A stretch of DNA of 64,000 bases, from assembly GCA_052161645.1 (NCBI GenBank), contig CP197414.1; one strand, 5' to 3'. Position numbers and translations under genes: made by a program. A model generated the notes under the pieces. It was not told the origin of the DNA. It saw nothing but the letters and a program-made list of their open reading frames with translations, and searched no databases. Shown piece by piece: positions 8,448 through 17,121 of the stretch; position 1 is the first letter of the stretch, and each line of letters begins with the position of its first letter. The stretch comes from Laterigemmans sp052161645 (GTDB lineage Bacteria > Planctomycetota > Planctomycetia > Pirellulales > Pirellulaceae).

Positions 8448-9491
8448 CTAGCGTCGAGGATTTGCATCGGCAGCGGCTTGCCTCATGACTTCGATTGCCG
8501 GGTTAGCGTAACGATCAAAGTTGTTGTAGAAGCGGTCGGCAGTTTCTTCGCAGGAGAAGAGGAAGATGCGATTCGTTGTGGGGTCGAAGAAACCAAACTC
8601 GCGACGGCCGGGGACAATTTTGCGTTCATCCATAAACTTGACTGAGTCGATGCCGTTGAGCACGGGAGCGAAGCGGTCGGGGTCTTGCAGAAAGATCTGT
8701 TGTGCTTGGGGGGTGCTGAGCAAGTACAGTTCGCCCAGGTGGATGACTCCCAATTTACTGTCGCCCGCCACCCAGGCTTCCTGTTCCACCATAGCGACGG
8801 GGCAAAATCCGTCGAGCATGGGGGTTTTGGGTTGAACGGTGACTTCGCTGGATTGGCTGACTGTGGGCCAAGCCGGATTCAGGCGAGTGCCGGCGAGGTC
8901 AGCCGGCGTGCCTGCGGGAAATTGCGTACCGCTGGCGAAAGTTTCCGGGGCGGGAGTTGGCTGTTGGTAGGTTTGCGGCTGTTGGTAGGTTTGTGGCAGC
9001 GAGAATTGCGGCTCGTTGGCAGTCGAACCGAGCGAGTTGGCTGGTGGTTGGTTGCTGGCTGGCCGTTGGTTGTTGTCGGCGAGTTGGTTTGCCAGCCAAG
9101 GTTTTTGCAGCATATCGAGGTAATCGCCGGAGACATGGGGGCTGACCTCACGGCTGAGGATATTGCCGTTATTTCCATCGACTTGGACGATGACATCGGT
9201 TGGAAAGCGATCAATTTTGAAGCTTTGTGCGATCGCTGGCATGCTCTGGCCGTGAACTTTCAGCGGCACGAACATCTGGTTCACCATTTGCTGGACTTGG
9301 GGGTCCTGGTAGACACCTTGTTCGATTCGTTCGCAGTAGACGCAATTGTCCGAATAGAAATGCAGCAGCAGTGGTTTGCCGGATTGTTGAGCTTCAGCGC
9401 GAGCCGATTTCAGGTCGGCTCTCCAAGCGATCTCAGCGGAGGCTTGGGGCACCAGACAGGCGGCGATCAGAGTCAGCAACAAAATACGCAT
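8448..9491 (-). CDS. Exported thioredoxin-like protein with C-terminal YHS-like domain
   Basis: A 347-residue periplasmic protein with a signal peptide (ILLLTLIAACLVPQASA). Residues 22-135 are a thioredoxin-like domain of the DUF255/thioredoxin_7 kind: GKPLLLHFYSDNCVYC with redox pair C50-x-x-C53, and a cis-proline-type RFPT later. A Gln/Pro/Thr-rich linker (repeats of TYQQPQ) joins it to a C-terminal region starting DGFCPVAMVEQ and ending in two blocks with aromatic and acidic residues, which resembles YHS domains found in copper-handling and other metal proteins. The likely role is extracytoplasmic thiol or metal handling. The YHS assignment is by pattern and less certain than the thioredoxin one. 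Confidence 0.85.
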   Translation of the reverse strand: MRILLLTLIAACLVPQASAEIAWRADLKSARAEAQQSGKPLLLHFYSDNCVYCERIEQGVYQDPQVQQMVNQMFVPLKVHGQSMPAIAQSFKIDRFPTDVIVQVDGNNGNILSREVSPHVSGDYLDMLQKPWLANQLADNNQRPASNQPPANSLGSTANEPQFSLPQTYQQPQTYQQPTPAPETFASGTQFPAGTPADLAGTRLNPAWPTVSQSSEVTVQPKTPMLDGFCPVAMVEQEAWVAGDSKLGVIHLGELYLLSTPQAQQIFLQDPDRFAPVLNGIDSVKFMDERKIVPGRREFGFFDPTTNRIFLFSCEETADRFYNNFDRYANPAIEVMRQAAADANPRR

Positions 9492-10499
9492 TTCGAGTTC
9501 TCAATAAGTGAGACGACGGCAACACCTCATGCAGACACATCGACCGCATTGGTACGCCCAGTTGAGTGAAAGTTAGCGATTGTGACGACTTTGCCGAATA
9601 TTTCCGTCTACTCGCAACGTTTGGGGGGTGGAAGGCTCTTGGTGGTAAAGTTTAGTGAGCAGCAGAGATACCAGGCTGGGCATGCGGAGGGAAAGGGAAA
9701 ACAGGCAGGAAATTGTTTGAAAATGGGCAATTAGTTGAAAACTTGGCCAGCTTGGCTTGACACCATCGGTCCCATGTGTAACATTCCGCTGGAGAACTGA
9801 AGACAACTTGTTCGTCCTCTGGTTTGCCTCGGCACTTGTTGCGCGGGGCTGGGAATACGGCGAACTCTAAAAGGAATCACCTCGGAATTCTCTCCTGTCC
9901 ACAGAGTCGTGGATTGAATTTCCGGATACCCCCAAAGCTGGATTTCATGTGAAGGAATCCGCTTGATGCCCACATTGGTTTGAAATGCGATCTTCCGGTT
10001 GGAATGATCCAGCAAACTAAACGCGTTCGGGTGCCCTTGGTCCGACATCCCGTTGGTATTGGAGCAAGCTCGGCGTCGTGGGGTCATTGTCGTTCGCGCA
10101 GCAATCCGGCTCAGTAGATTGAGTTGGTGTTTGTTGTGTGACTTGTTCAATTGGTCGATTGTTGACGTCAGCTGAGGTTGCGTTGAGCCATTTGTGAGGG
10201 GCTGGCGTTATCTGGCAGCGAGAAGTTGGCTTGCCGACATCCGCACAGTTTATTCTTGGATTCTGGGGGTGTTCCCCATGGTCTTTTTTCGTTGCGCCAC
10301 GCGGGCCGTTGTCGCCGCTCCGTTCGCATTGGCTTGTTCTGGTTATCTCTCAGCGGCATCTCTTGTGTGTACGGTCGATGACGGACACTTCGGCAATCAG
10401 GCCTGTTTGCTAATGCCTTTGTTGTGGGAGCGCTAATGCCTTTGTTGTGGAAGCCTTGTCTGCTAATGCATCGTACCGTCTCGGACCTTCGGGTGACGA
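9492..10499. other. 1-kb gene-poor region upstream of rho
   Basis: I see no convincing gene. Open frames on the minus strand (9573-9806, 9731-10150) lack a ribosome-binding site, and their composition is unlike the neighbours. A 19-bp direct repeat GCTAATGCCTTTGTTGTGG lies at 10409-10427 and 10432-10450, just before rho. The region probably contains the promoters of rho and of the thioredoxin gene and possibly a long rho leader, but no element can be drawn with confidence. Confidence 0.5.
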
Positions 10500-11825
10500 A
10501 TGGCTAAGAAGAAACGGACTTACCGCGGTCGCGGTGGAAGTGGTGGCAGTGCTGGTGGCCCCGGTAATGGTGGCGGCCCTGCTCCTAATGGAAAACCTCG
10601 CGTGAGGCGTCGGCGACGTAACCCGAACGCCGATCAACGCTCGCCTGATGCGAGGAACGCGGAGGGGGCAGAACCGGCCGACGTGCCCAGCGATGCGCCT
10701 TTGGAAGAGTGCCGAGGCATTCTCGAGTTGCACCCCAACGGTTACGGCTTTCTCCGCAGTCCAGAACACAATTATTCGCGTGAACGGACTGATCCCTTTG
10801 TGCCCGGCACGATGATCGATCGCTATGGCCTTCGCCAAGGGTTGATGATCCGAGCGATGGTCCAGCAAGCCAGGCGTCAGCAGGGGCCGCGGGTACGGGA
10901 AATTCTCGATGTCGACGGCATGCCGGCGGATCAATTTCCCGACGTCAAGAATTTTGACGAGCTGACCGCTATCAACCCCGAGGAGTGGCTGCGATTGGAA
11001 ATCGGCCGCGAACCGGTGACCAACCGCGTGATCGACCTGATTTCGCCGCTGGGTAAGGGGCAGCGGGCGTTGATCGTTGCACCGCCGCGGAGCGGCAAGA
11101 CCATGATGCTGCAAAATATCAGCCGTGGGGTTTGCGAAAATCACCCCGGTATCAAACTGATCGTGCTGTTGATTGACGAACGGCCCGAAGAAGTCACCGA
11201 CATGCGTCGCAATGTGCTCGGCGGCGAAGTCATTGCCAGCAGTTTGGATGAGGATGTCGACAGTCACGTGCGACTCAGCCAGTTGGTCATCGACCGCGCG
11301 AAACGCTTGGCCGAGTTGGGGCAAGATGTGTTCGTGTTGCTGGACTCGATTACGCGATTGGCACGAGCCTTCAACAAATGGGTCGGCTCCACGGGACGTG
11401 GTCGAGCAACGATGAGTGGCGGTTTGGATGTCAAAGCGATGGACATTCCCAAGAAACTGTTCGCCACCGCCAGAGCGTTCCAAGAAGGTGGCTCGTTGAC
11501 CATCGTGGGCACCGCCCTGGTCGACACCAACAGCCGGATGGACGAAGCCATTTTCCAAGAGTTCAAAGGAACGGGAAATATGGAATTGGTGCTCGATCGA
11601 CGGTTGGCCGATCGGCGAATTTGGCCGGCGATCGATTTATCGCAAAGTGGTACGCGACGCGAAGAATTGCTGCACGACGAAGAGACCTACGAAGCAGTCA
11701 CGATGTTGCGTCGCAGTCTCTCCAGCATGCATCACATCGAGGCCATGGAGCAACTGACGAAACAACTTAGTAAATTTGAGACCAATGCCGACTTCATTAA
11801 ATTGATCAGCGGCGTTAAACTCTAG
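10500..11825 (+). CDS. rho: Transcription termination factor Rho
   Basis: A 441-residue hexameric RNA-dependent ATPase that ends transcription. The N-terminus lacks the usual Rho_N helical domain and is instead a Gly/Arg-rich, strongly basic tail (RGRGGSGGSAGG, RVRRRRRN). The cold-shock-like RNA-binding domain follows (GILELHPNGYGFLRSPEHNY), then the RecA-type motor with Walker A APPRSGKT, Walker B IVLLIDERPEEV, the Q-loop region ATMSGGLD, and GTGNMELVLDRRLADRRIWPAID near the C-terminus. Length is close to typical Rho. ATG at 10500 has no strong Shine-Dalgarno sequence. The gene stands alone, with tRNA-Ser following 77 bases after the stop. Confidence 0.97.
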   Translation: MAKKKRTYRGRGGSGGSAGGPGNGGGPAPNGKPRVRRRRRNPNADQRSPDARNAEGAEPADVPSDAPLEECRGILELHPNGYGFLRSPEHNYSRERTDPFVPGTMIDRYGLRQGLMIRAMVQQARRQQGPRVREILDVDGMPADQFPDVKNFDELTAINPEEWLRLEIGREPVTNRVIDLISPLGKGQRALIVAPPRSGKTMMLQNISRGVCENHPGIKLIVLLIDERPEEVTDMRRNVLGGEVIASSLDEDVDSHVRLSQLVIDRAKRLAELGQDVFVLLDSITRLARAFNKWVGSTGRGRATMSGGLDVKAMDIPKKLFATARAFQEGGSLTIVGTALVDTNSRMDEAIFQEFKGTGNMELVLDRRLADRRIWPAIDLSQSGTRREELLHDEETYEAVTMLRRSLSSMHHIEAMEQLTKQLSKFETNADFIKLISGVKL

Positions 11826-11902
11826 TCACCGTATTGGACTCGAACGCTCCCGCACGATTTCCGTCTCACCCTGCTTCGCTTTTGGCGCACCAAAGCTCAA
11901 GT

Positions 11903-11988
11903 CGGAGGGTAAGCGAATTGGTGAGCGGCCTCATTGGAACTGAGGTACCCCGTAAGGGGCTGCGGGTTCGAGTCCCGTGCCCTCCGCC
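11903..11988 (+). tRNA. tRNA-Ser (anticodon GGA)
   Basis: A type II tRNA folds by eye. The acceptor arm GGAGGG pairs with CCCTCC, the anticodon stem CCTCA/TGAGG encloses loop TTGGAAC (anticodon GGA, reading UCC/UCU), a long variable arm CCCC-GTAA-GGGG follows, and the T arm GCGGG/CCCGT has loop TTCGAGT. The discriminator is G, as expected for serine; the CCA end is only partly encoded. The D arm is weaker and the exact first base may shift by one. Confidence 0.88.
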
Positions 11989-12026
11989 TTCGTGACTGGC
12001 TGCGGTCAGTCACGATGAAACAAAAG

Positions 12027-12065
12027 AAGCCGCCAGCAGATGCAATTCCGCTGGCGGCTTTTTTT
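12027..12065 (+). terminator. Rho-independent terminator after tRNA-Ser
   Basis: An 11-bp perfect stem (AAGCCGCCAGC / GCTGGCGGCTT) with a 12-base loop is followed by a run of seven or more T. A smaller hairpin (CGTGACTG / CAGTCACG) sits between it and the tRNA. It most simply ends the tRNA transcript. The remaining bases to 12301 are GC-rich, include a CGGCTTCAGCCG palindrome at about 12087, and hold no gene. Confidence 0.85.
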
Positions 12066-12301
12066 CGTGCTCGCGCTGGTGTCCCGGCTTCAGCCGGCGC
12101 GGTCCTACGGCCCTCTCTGCCCTGCCCTGTCTGCCCTGTCTGCCCGCGGCGGGGAAAGAATCAGGGCGCGGCGGGGGTGATGATTCGTTGCTAGCCGGCA
12201 ACCTCATTCACCGAGCGAGGCAAGCTTTTTAGGGTCTTTTTATCGTAATCGGTCATTGCAACCTATCGGCGGTGGTGAGGGTTCCGAGATGCCGGTATGA
12301 G

Positions 12302-13201
12302 TTAATCTCCCGAGCGATCGATCCAAGGGTAATTGGCTTGGTGGGCAATTACGGCCTTGGTGACAAAGTCGACGATCCCTAGAATTACCTCGCGGCTGCC
12401 GCGGACCAAATCCGCATTGCTCGCTTGCGAACGCGGAGTTAGCAGTTCTACCGGGCCGGCTAGTCCTCCGCCGCGGCGAACGCGTTCAAGTTGTTTTTCT
12501 AATTTATGAGCCTCCTCGAACGCTAAACTGTTTTCACCAGCCACGATCAGCCAAGGCAGGCGGCTGACGAACGGATGGCGAGTCGCCGTGTCATAGCCCA
12601 GTCCCTTCAGATTCCGCGCGGGCGAGATCATCACTAGCCCGCGGACATCCTTGCTTTGTTTTTTGCGACTCAGGTCGGGGAAATTCCAATCGATTACCGC
12701 GTAATTTGCCGCCAGCACGGCACCCTCGCCGACGCCGACTAACGTCAACGCGTTGAGGTTCAGTTTGCCAGCGTCATTTTCTTGTTTGAGAAACTTCTTC
12801 ACCGCTTCGATATCACGGTTAAGCATCGCCATGATGTCGTTGCGGTTCATTTTCGACAAATCAAACTCTTTGGGATTGCCGCGAAAATCAACGTACGTCT
12901 TACTGCCGCCATGCCCGCGGAGATCGGGAGTGGCGACCGCACATCCCGCTTTCCGCAGAGCTTCGACCAGCGGCAAGAAAGGGGGGGCAGATCCCTCCCA
13001 GTGGTGAATGAGAATTACCGGAACCGCCTCTTTTTCCTTATCTGACGGGAAATAACCACACGCCAACTGCACGCCATCGGCTGTGACCAACTTTTCTAAA
13101 CGGGGCTTGAGCGCCTCTTTTTTCTTGCTTGCCGGTGATTGAGCTAGCAGCGGCGCGGCCAGAAAGGAGATCAGCGAAACGGCCATCAATGGTTTAAACA
13201 T
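12302..13201 (-). CDS. Exported alpha/beta hydrolase-fold protein lacking the nucleophile Ser
   Basis: A 299-residue secreted protein with signal peptide (MAVSLISFLAAPLLAQ). The fold is clear: IILIHHWEG-type oxyanion strand near residue 62, TPDLRGHGGS near 91, and a strand-elbow-helix at LTLVGVGEGAVLAANYA near 152. In active hydrolases the elbow reads G-x-S-x-G; here it is G156-V-G158-E-G160, so the catalytic serine is replaced by glycine (codon GGC at 12728-12730). A late WLIVAGENS could supply the usual Asp region. It may be a pseudoenzyme, binding protein or a hydrolase with another nucleophile. It is divergent from the large PVC-type gene. Confidence 0.85.
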   Translation of the reverse strand: MFKPLMAVSLISFLAAPLLAQSPASKKKEALKPRLEKLVTADGVQLACGYFPSDKEKEAVPVILIHHWEGSAPPFLPLVEALRKAGCAVATPDLRGHGGSKTYVDFRGNPKEFDLSKMNRNDIMAMLNRDIEAVKKFLKQENDAGKLNLNALTLVGVGEGAVLAANYAVIDWNFPDLSRKKQSKDVRGLVMISPARNLKGLGYDTATRHPFVSRLPWLIVAGENSLAFEEAHKLEKQLERVRRGGGLAGPVELLTPRSQASNADLVRGSREVILGIVDFVTKAVIAHQANYPWIDRSGD

Positions 13202-13396
13202 GCTTTGGTTTCCGTTCGTGCAGTGGACGCGAGTAGAATAGCTGGACAGCGCCAGGCCGCTTTCATGCTAGATTAGGAATTTGCGGGGGTCAAACATCCG
13301 TTATGCCCACGCCAATTCTTGATAGTTTACCTATAATCGACTAAACCAAGACGATTGTTTTCCGCTAATTGCTCTCACCGAGGCTGAAAGTTGGCT

Positions 13397-16300
13397 ATGC
13401 CCAGACCGTCATTATTGTTGTTGGTAGTCTTTTACCTCGTGTTTTACGGCTCCAGCGATCGCGTGTCGGCCCAACGCAATTTGATTGACATCCCCACGCC
13501 CGATCCGGTAGCCGAATTAGCCGCGATGCGACTCGAACCGGCCGTCGCGGTCAACTTGTTTGCCGCCGATCCGCAGTTCAGCAAACCAATTCAAACCAAC
13601 TTCGACTCGCTCGGCCGTCTGTGGGTGGCCAGCAGTGAAGCTTACCCGCAGTTGGCTCCGGGGCAGATTGCCAACGACAAAATTGTCGTGTTGGAAGATC
13701 GGGATGGCGACGGCGTGGCGGAGAGCAGCACCATCTTTGCTGACGGCTTATTGATGCCCACGGGGGTAGTGCCCGCTGGAACCCAAGCCGCTTACGTTGC
13801 TCACGCTACCGAGTTGTTGTACTTGGAAGACACCGACGGTGATGGTCGCGCCGATCGCCGCCAAGTCATCCTCAGCGGCTTTGGTACGGAAGACACCCAC
13901 CACTTGATTCACACGTTGCGTTGGGGGCCCGACGGTTGCCTCTATTTTAACCAATCGATTTACATTCACTCTACGATTGAAACCGCTTATGGGGTGCGAC
14001 GACTCGACGGGGGCGGGATTTGGCGTTACCGGCCCGAGACGGGTGAATTGGAAGTGTTTTGTAAGGGTTTCGTCAATCCATGGGGGCATGTGTTTAATGC
14101 TTATGGGCAATCGCTAGCCACCGATGGTGCCTACGTGGAAGGAATAAATCACGCTTTTCCCGACGCCGTGTTTGTGACTTCGCCAGGTGCGCCGCGATGG
14201 CTCAAGGGCATGAACCCCGGCAGCCCCAAGCATTGCGGCTTGGTGGTCCTCTCCGGTTCGCACGTGCCAGACGATTGGCAAGGCGATTTGGTAACCAATG
14301 ATTTTCGCGGGCACCGCGTTTGCCGTTTTACGATCCAGCCCGCCGGTTCAACGTATCAATCGCGTCAGCAACCTGAAATCATCACTACCAGCCATGTTGC
14401 TTTTCGGCCCATCGATGCCGTGATGGGGAGTGACGGTGCGTTATACATTGCCGATTGGTACAACCCCATCATCCAGCATGGTGAAGTCGACTTTCGCGAC
14501 GATCGTCGTGATCGCGAGCACGGTCGTATCTGGCGTGTGACGTTCGCCGACCGCCCCCTGGCCAACCGGCCCAATTACGCCGAACTGCCAACCGAGGCCG
14601 TCGTGGCACTGCTGGAAGACCCGTCTCTCGACGTCCGTCAATTCGCCCGCCTAGAGCTGAAGACCCGTGACGCGGCCGAAGTGCGGACAGCCACAGCGGC
14701 CTTCGTTGCTCAAGCCGACAGCGACAGCCAACGCGAACATCGCCAGCTCGAAGCAATGTGGATTGACGAGTGTTTAAATCACGTTGATCCGGCTCGCATC
14801 GAAGCCGTGTTCAATGCTTCGGTAGCCCAGATTCGCGCCGCTGCCACTCGCACCATCGGGGTGCGTCGCAGCCAATTGTCGGCGGCTGACGCGTGGCTGG
14901 CCAAAGCGGTATCCGATCCCGACGGCTTGGTTCGTCTGGAAGCGGTCGCCGCACTCGGCCGGGGAGAGTCGGCGTCCGATATGGAAGTCGCCTTACGCGT
15001 GCTCGACCAAGCACCGCTCGACGATCATCTTGATTTCGCCCTCTGGAACGCGGCTCGTCAGTTGGCGCCCCGTTGGTCGAGTGAATTAGCTGCGGGCAAT
15101 TTTGATTTTGCTGAGAAGACTGAGCGGCTGGTCTTTCTGCTCTCGGCGGCTGGTTCCCCGGAAGCTGCCGAGCCGGTGGTGCAAGCGGTGATCGCTGCCG
15201 ACGGGCCCATCCAGTTGACCGCCGAACAAGCGGCCGAGTTGATCACGCCGTTGGCCGGCATTGCCTCGCCCGATCAACTGGGCCGATTGACGCGAGCTAT
15301 TTTTGCCGCGCGGGATTGGCAACCGGAGCAGCAGGCGCGGCTGTTAAAGTCACTGGTCGCACAGGCCGCTCGCCGGGGCATGGTGCCCGCGGAGGCGGAG
15401 TCGGTGATTCGAGAAAGATTCACTCCCGATGCCGTCGACGCACTCAAGTCGGCTTTGGTGCAAGCGGCTGCCAGTTGGAAATTGGCTGGCATGGTGGAAC
15501 CGATTCGTCAACAGTTGTCGGCTGGCGAAGCAACCGCTGCCAGCTTGCCTTTGCGTTCCGCCATGATTAACGCCTTGGGACAGATCGCTACGCCACCAGC
15601 GATCAACGTTTTGCAACGCCTAGCTGATGACGCCGATGTGACTGCCGGCTTGCGAGCCGACGCGGTCGTGGCGCTAATCGGTCCGGCGCGAAAAATCAGT
15701 TTGGTCAAACTCGGCGAATTGCTCAGCGACGACCAAACGCGGCGATCGATGATCGACCGAACGGCCGCAGCGCTGCAACGCAAAGGTTTAGCCGAGCCGA
15801 TGACCGCGATGCTCAGCAGTATCCAATTGCCAGCCGACGATGCCCGGCAGATGGTCACGCTCGCCCGCTCAGCGGCCGCGCCGGAAAGTTTAATCGAGGC
15901 CATTCGCCGCGCTGGAAATCTCGACGAGGCGAGTTGGAAATGGTCTGCCGAGTTGAGTGACCAAGTGCTCCGCTTGGCCCGCGACGAGGGGAGTGCCGAG
16001 CGTGGTGAAGCCATCTATCGTCGCGAGGCGATGCAGTGCATTCAGTGTCACGGCATCGGTGATGGCGGCGGTTTGGTGGGCCCCAACTTGCTCAGCCTCG
16101 GAGGCGCGGCCACGCCCGATTACATCTTGCGTTCATTGATCGAGCCTGATGACAAGTTGAAAGAAGGCTATACCACCTCGCAAGTGCTGACACTCGATGG
16201 ACGCTTGATCCAAGGCATCGCTGCCGGGGGAGACGCGGAAACGTTGCAACTGCGCACCGCCGAGGGGAAAATTGTTTCGATTGCCAAGAATGAAATCGAA

Positions 16301-16834
16301 GAAGAGACGGCCGGGAAATCGCTGATGCCAGCTGGCTTGGTCGATAGTTTGACGCTCGCCGAGTTGGCCGATCTGACTCGCTTTCTCAGCGAACTGGGAC
16401 GAACTCCCGCTTACACAGTTTCCACCAAACAACTGGTGCGCAGCGTGGAAACATTGCTGTACTCACCCGACGCGAACCGAATACTTAATCGCAACAGCAA
16501 TGATTCGGTGACCAGTAGCGATCCCGCTTTCCAGTGGAAGGAATTGACCAGCCGCGTGAATGGTAGTTTGCCGGTGTCGGAAATGAACACTTACAAGCCG
16601 CATGGCCCGGTGCCGCCGACAGCCTTTGTGCGGTTCATGATCACAACCGGGGAGGCTGGTAAGAGTGTGCTGAAGTTCTCCGCCAAGGAGGGTCTGCAGA
16701 TGTGGGTTGACGGCAAACCAACCCCGCTCTGGCAAGCCGAAGCGTTAGCACTACCGCCTGGACAGCACCGCATTACCCTGGGGATCGACACTTCGGCGAT
16801 CAGCGATTCACTGACGATCGAGTTGCTCGAGTAA
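13397..16834 (+). CDS. PVC-type heme-binding CxxCH protein (membrane-bound dehydrogenase-like)
   Basis: An 1145-residue exported protein typical of planctomycetes and verrucomicrobia. A signal peptide (LLLLVVFYLVFYGSSDRVSA) is followed by the Pirellula/Verrucomicrobium N-terminal propeller domain (VNLFAADPQFSKPIQTNFDSLG, then Asp-rich DRDGDGVAE and DTDGDGRAD calcium-type loops). A helical HEAT-like middle spans roughly residues 400-850, then a cytochrome c module with C881-I-Q-C884-H885 and GPNL, and a C-terminal beta domain. Family members are proposed to oxidise sugars or alcohols and pass electrons to the heme, but most are unproven. Start is ATG 13397; TTG 13391 is possible because GAGG lies eight bases before it. 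Confidence 0.93.
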   Translation: MPRPSLLLLVVFYLVFYGSSDRVSAQRNLIDIPTPDPVAELAAMRLEPAVAVNLFAADPQFSKPIQTNFDSLGRLWVASSEAYPQLAPGQIANDKIVVLEDRDGDGVAESSTIFADGLLMPTGVVPAGTQAAYVAHATELLYLEDTDGDGRADRRQVILSGFGTEDTHHLIHTLRWGPDGCLYFNQSIYIHSTIETAYGVRRLDGGGIWRYRPETGELEVFCKGFVNPWGHVFNAYGQSLATDGAYVEGINHAFPDAVFVTSPGAPRWLKGMNPGSPKHCGLVVLSGSHVPDDWQGDLVTNDFRGHRVCRFTIQPAGSTYQSRQQPEIITTSHVAFRPIDAVMGSDGALYIADWYNPIIQHGEVDFRDDRRDREHGRIWRVTFADRPLANRPNYAELPTEAVVALLEDPSLDVRQFARLELKTRDAAEVRTATAAFVAQADSDSQREHRQLEAMWIDECLNHVDPARIEAVFNASVAQIRAAATRTIGVRRSQLSAADAWLAKAVSDPDGLVRLEAVAALGRGESASDMEVALRVLDQAPLDDHLDFALWNAARQLAPRWSSELAAGNFDFAEKTERLVFLLSAAGSPEAAEPVVQAVIAADGPIQLTAEQAAELITPLAGIASPDQLGRLTRAIFAARDWQPEQQARLLKSLVAQAARRGMVPAEAESVIRERFTPDAVDALKSALVQAAASWKLAGMVEPIRQQLSAGEATAASLPLRSAMINALGQIATPPAINVLQRLADDADVTAGLRADAVVALIGPARKISLVKLGELLSDDQTRRSMIDRTAAALQRKGLAEPMTAMLSSIQLPADDARQMVTLARSAAAPESLIEAIRRAGNLDEASWKWSAELSDQVLRLARDEGSAERGEAIYRREAMQCIQCHGIGDGGGLVGPNLLSLGGAATPDYILRSLIEPDDKLKEGYTTSQVLTLDGRLIQGIAAGGDAETLQLRTAEGKIVSIAKNEIEEETAGKSLMPAGLVDSLTLAELADLTRFLSELGRTPAYTVSTKQLVRSVETLLYSPDANRILNRNSNDSVTSSDPAFQWKELTSRVNGSLPVSEMNTYKPHGPVPPTAFVRFMITTGEAGKSVLKFSAKEGLQMWVDGKPTPLWQAEALALPPGQHRITLGIDTSAISDSLTIELLE

Positions 16835-16854
16835 GTTAGTGGCTAGTGGCTCTC

Positions 16855-16913
16855 GTTAGCCGCTTTGGCGCTAGCCGCGGTTTCAGTTAGCCGCTTTGGC
16901 GCTAGCCGCGGTT
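16855..16913. repeat. Two direct copies of a 28-bp palindromic repeat
   Basis: The 28-bp segment beginning GTTAGCCGCTTTGGCG and ending CTAGCCGCGGTT occurs at 16855-16882 and 16886-16913. Each copy folds on GGCGCTAGCC-like arms. It belongs to the same style of short palindromic intergenic elements as the arrays at 3723 and 35721. The rest of 16835-17121 is non-coding and includes a small GCCCGCCATTGGCGGG hairpin near 17083-17099. Confidence 0.85.
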
Positions 16914-17121
16914 CCTGGGCGCTCAGCCCCTGCCGGGGTGCATTACGGGTAGCGAGTAAAGCAATCTAAACGCTTACCCCGCTGCGCCCCGAGCTTGCCT
17001 CGGTTGAGCGAGGATCATTACCAGGCAGGCCCCATCGCGAAACGATTATTCCTTCCGACGCCCCGCCCGCCATTGATCAGGCGCCCGCCATTGGCGGGTC
17101 GCCGCGAGGTGTGACGCAGGT

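Noticed and set aside
9757..9784. TTGACA-N16-TAACAT promoter-like sequence
   Set aside because: Good -35 but poor -10, and such matches are frequent by chance in this length.
9731..10150. 139-residue minus-strand frame
   Set aside because: No ribosome-binding site, no recognisable domain and composition unlike neighbours.
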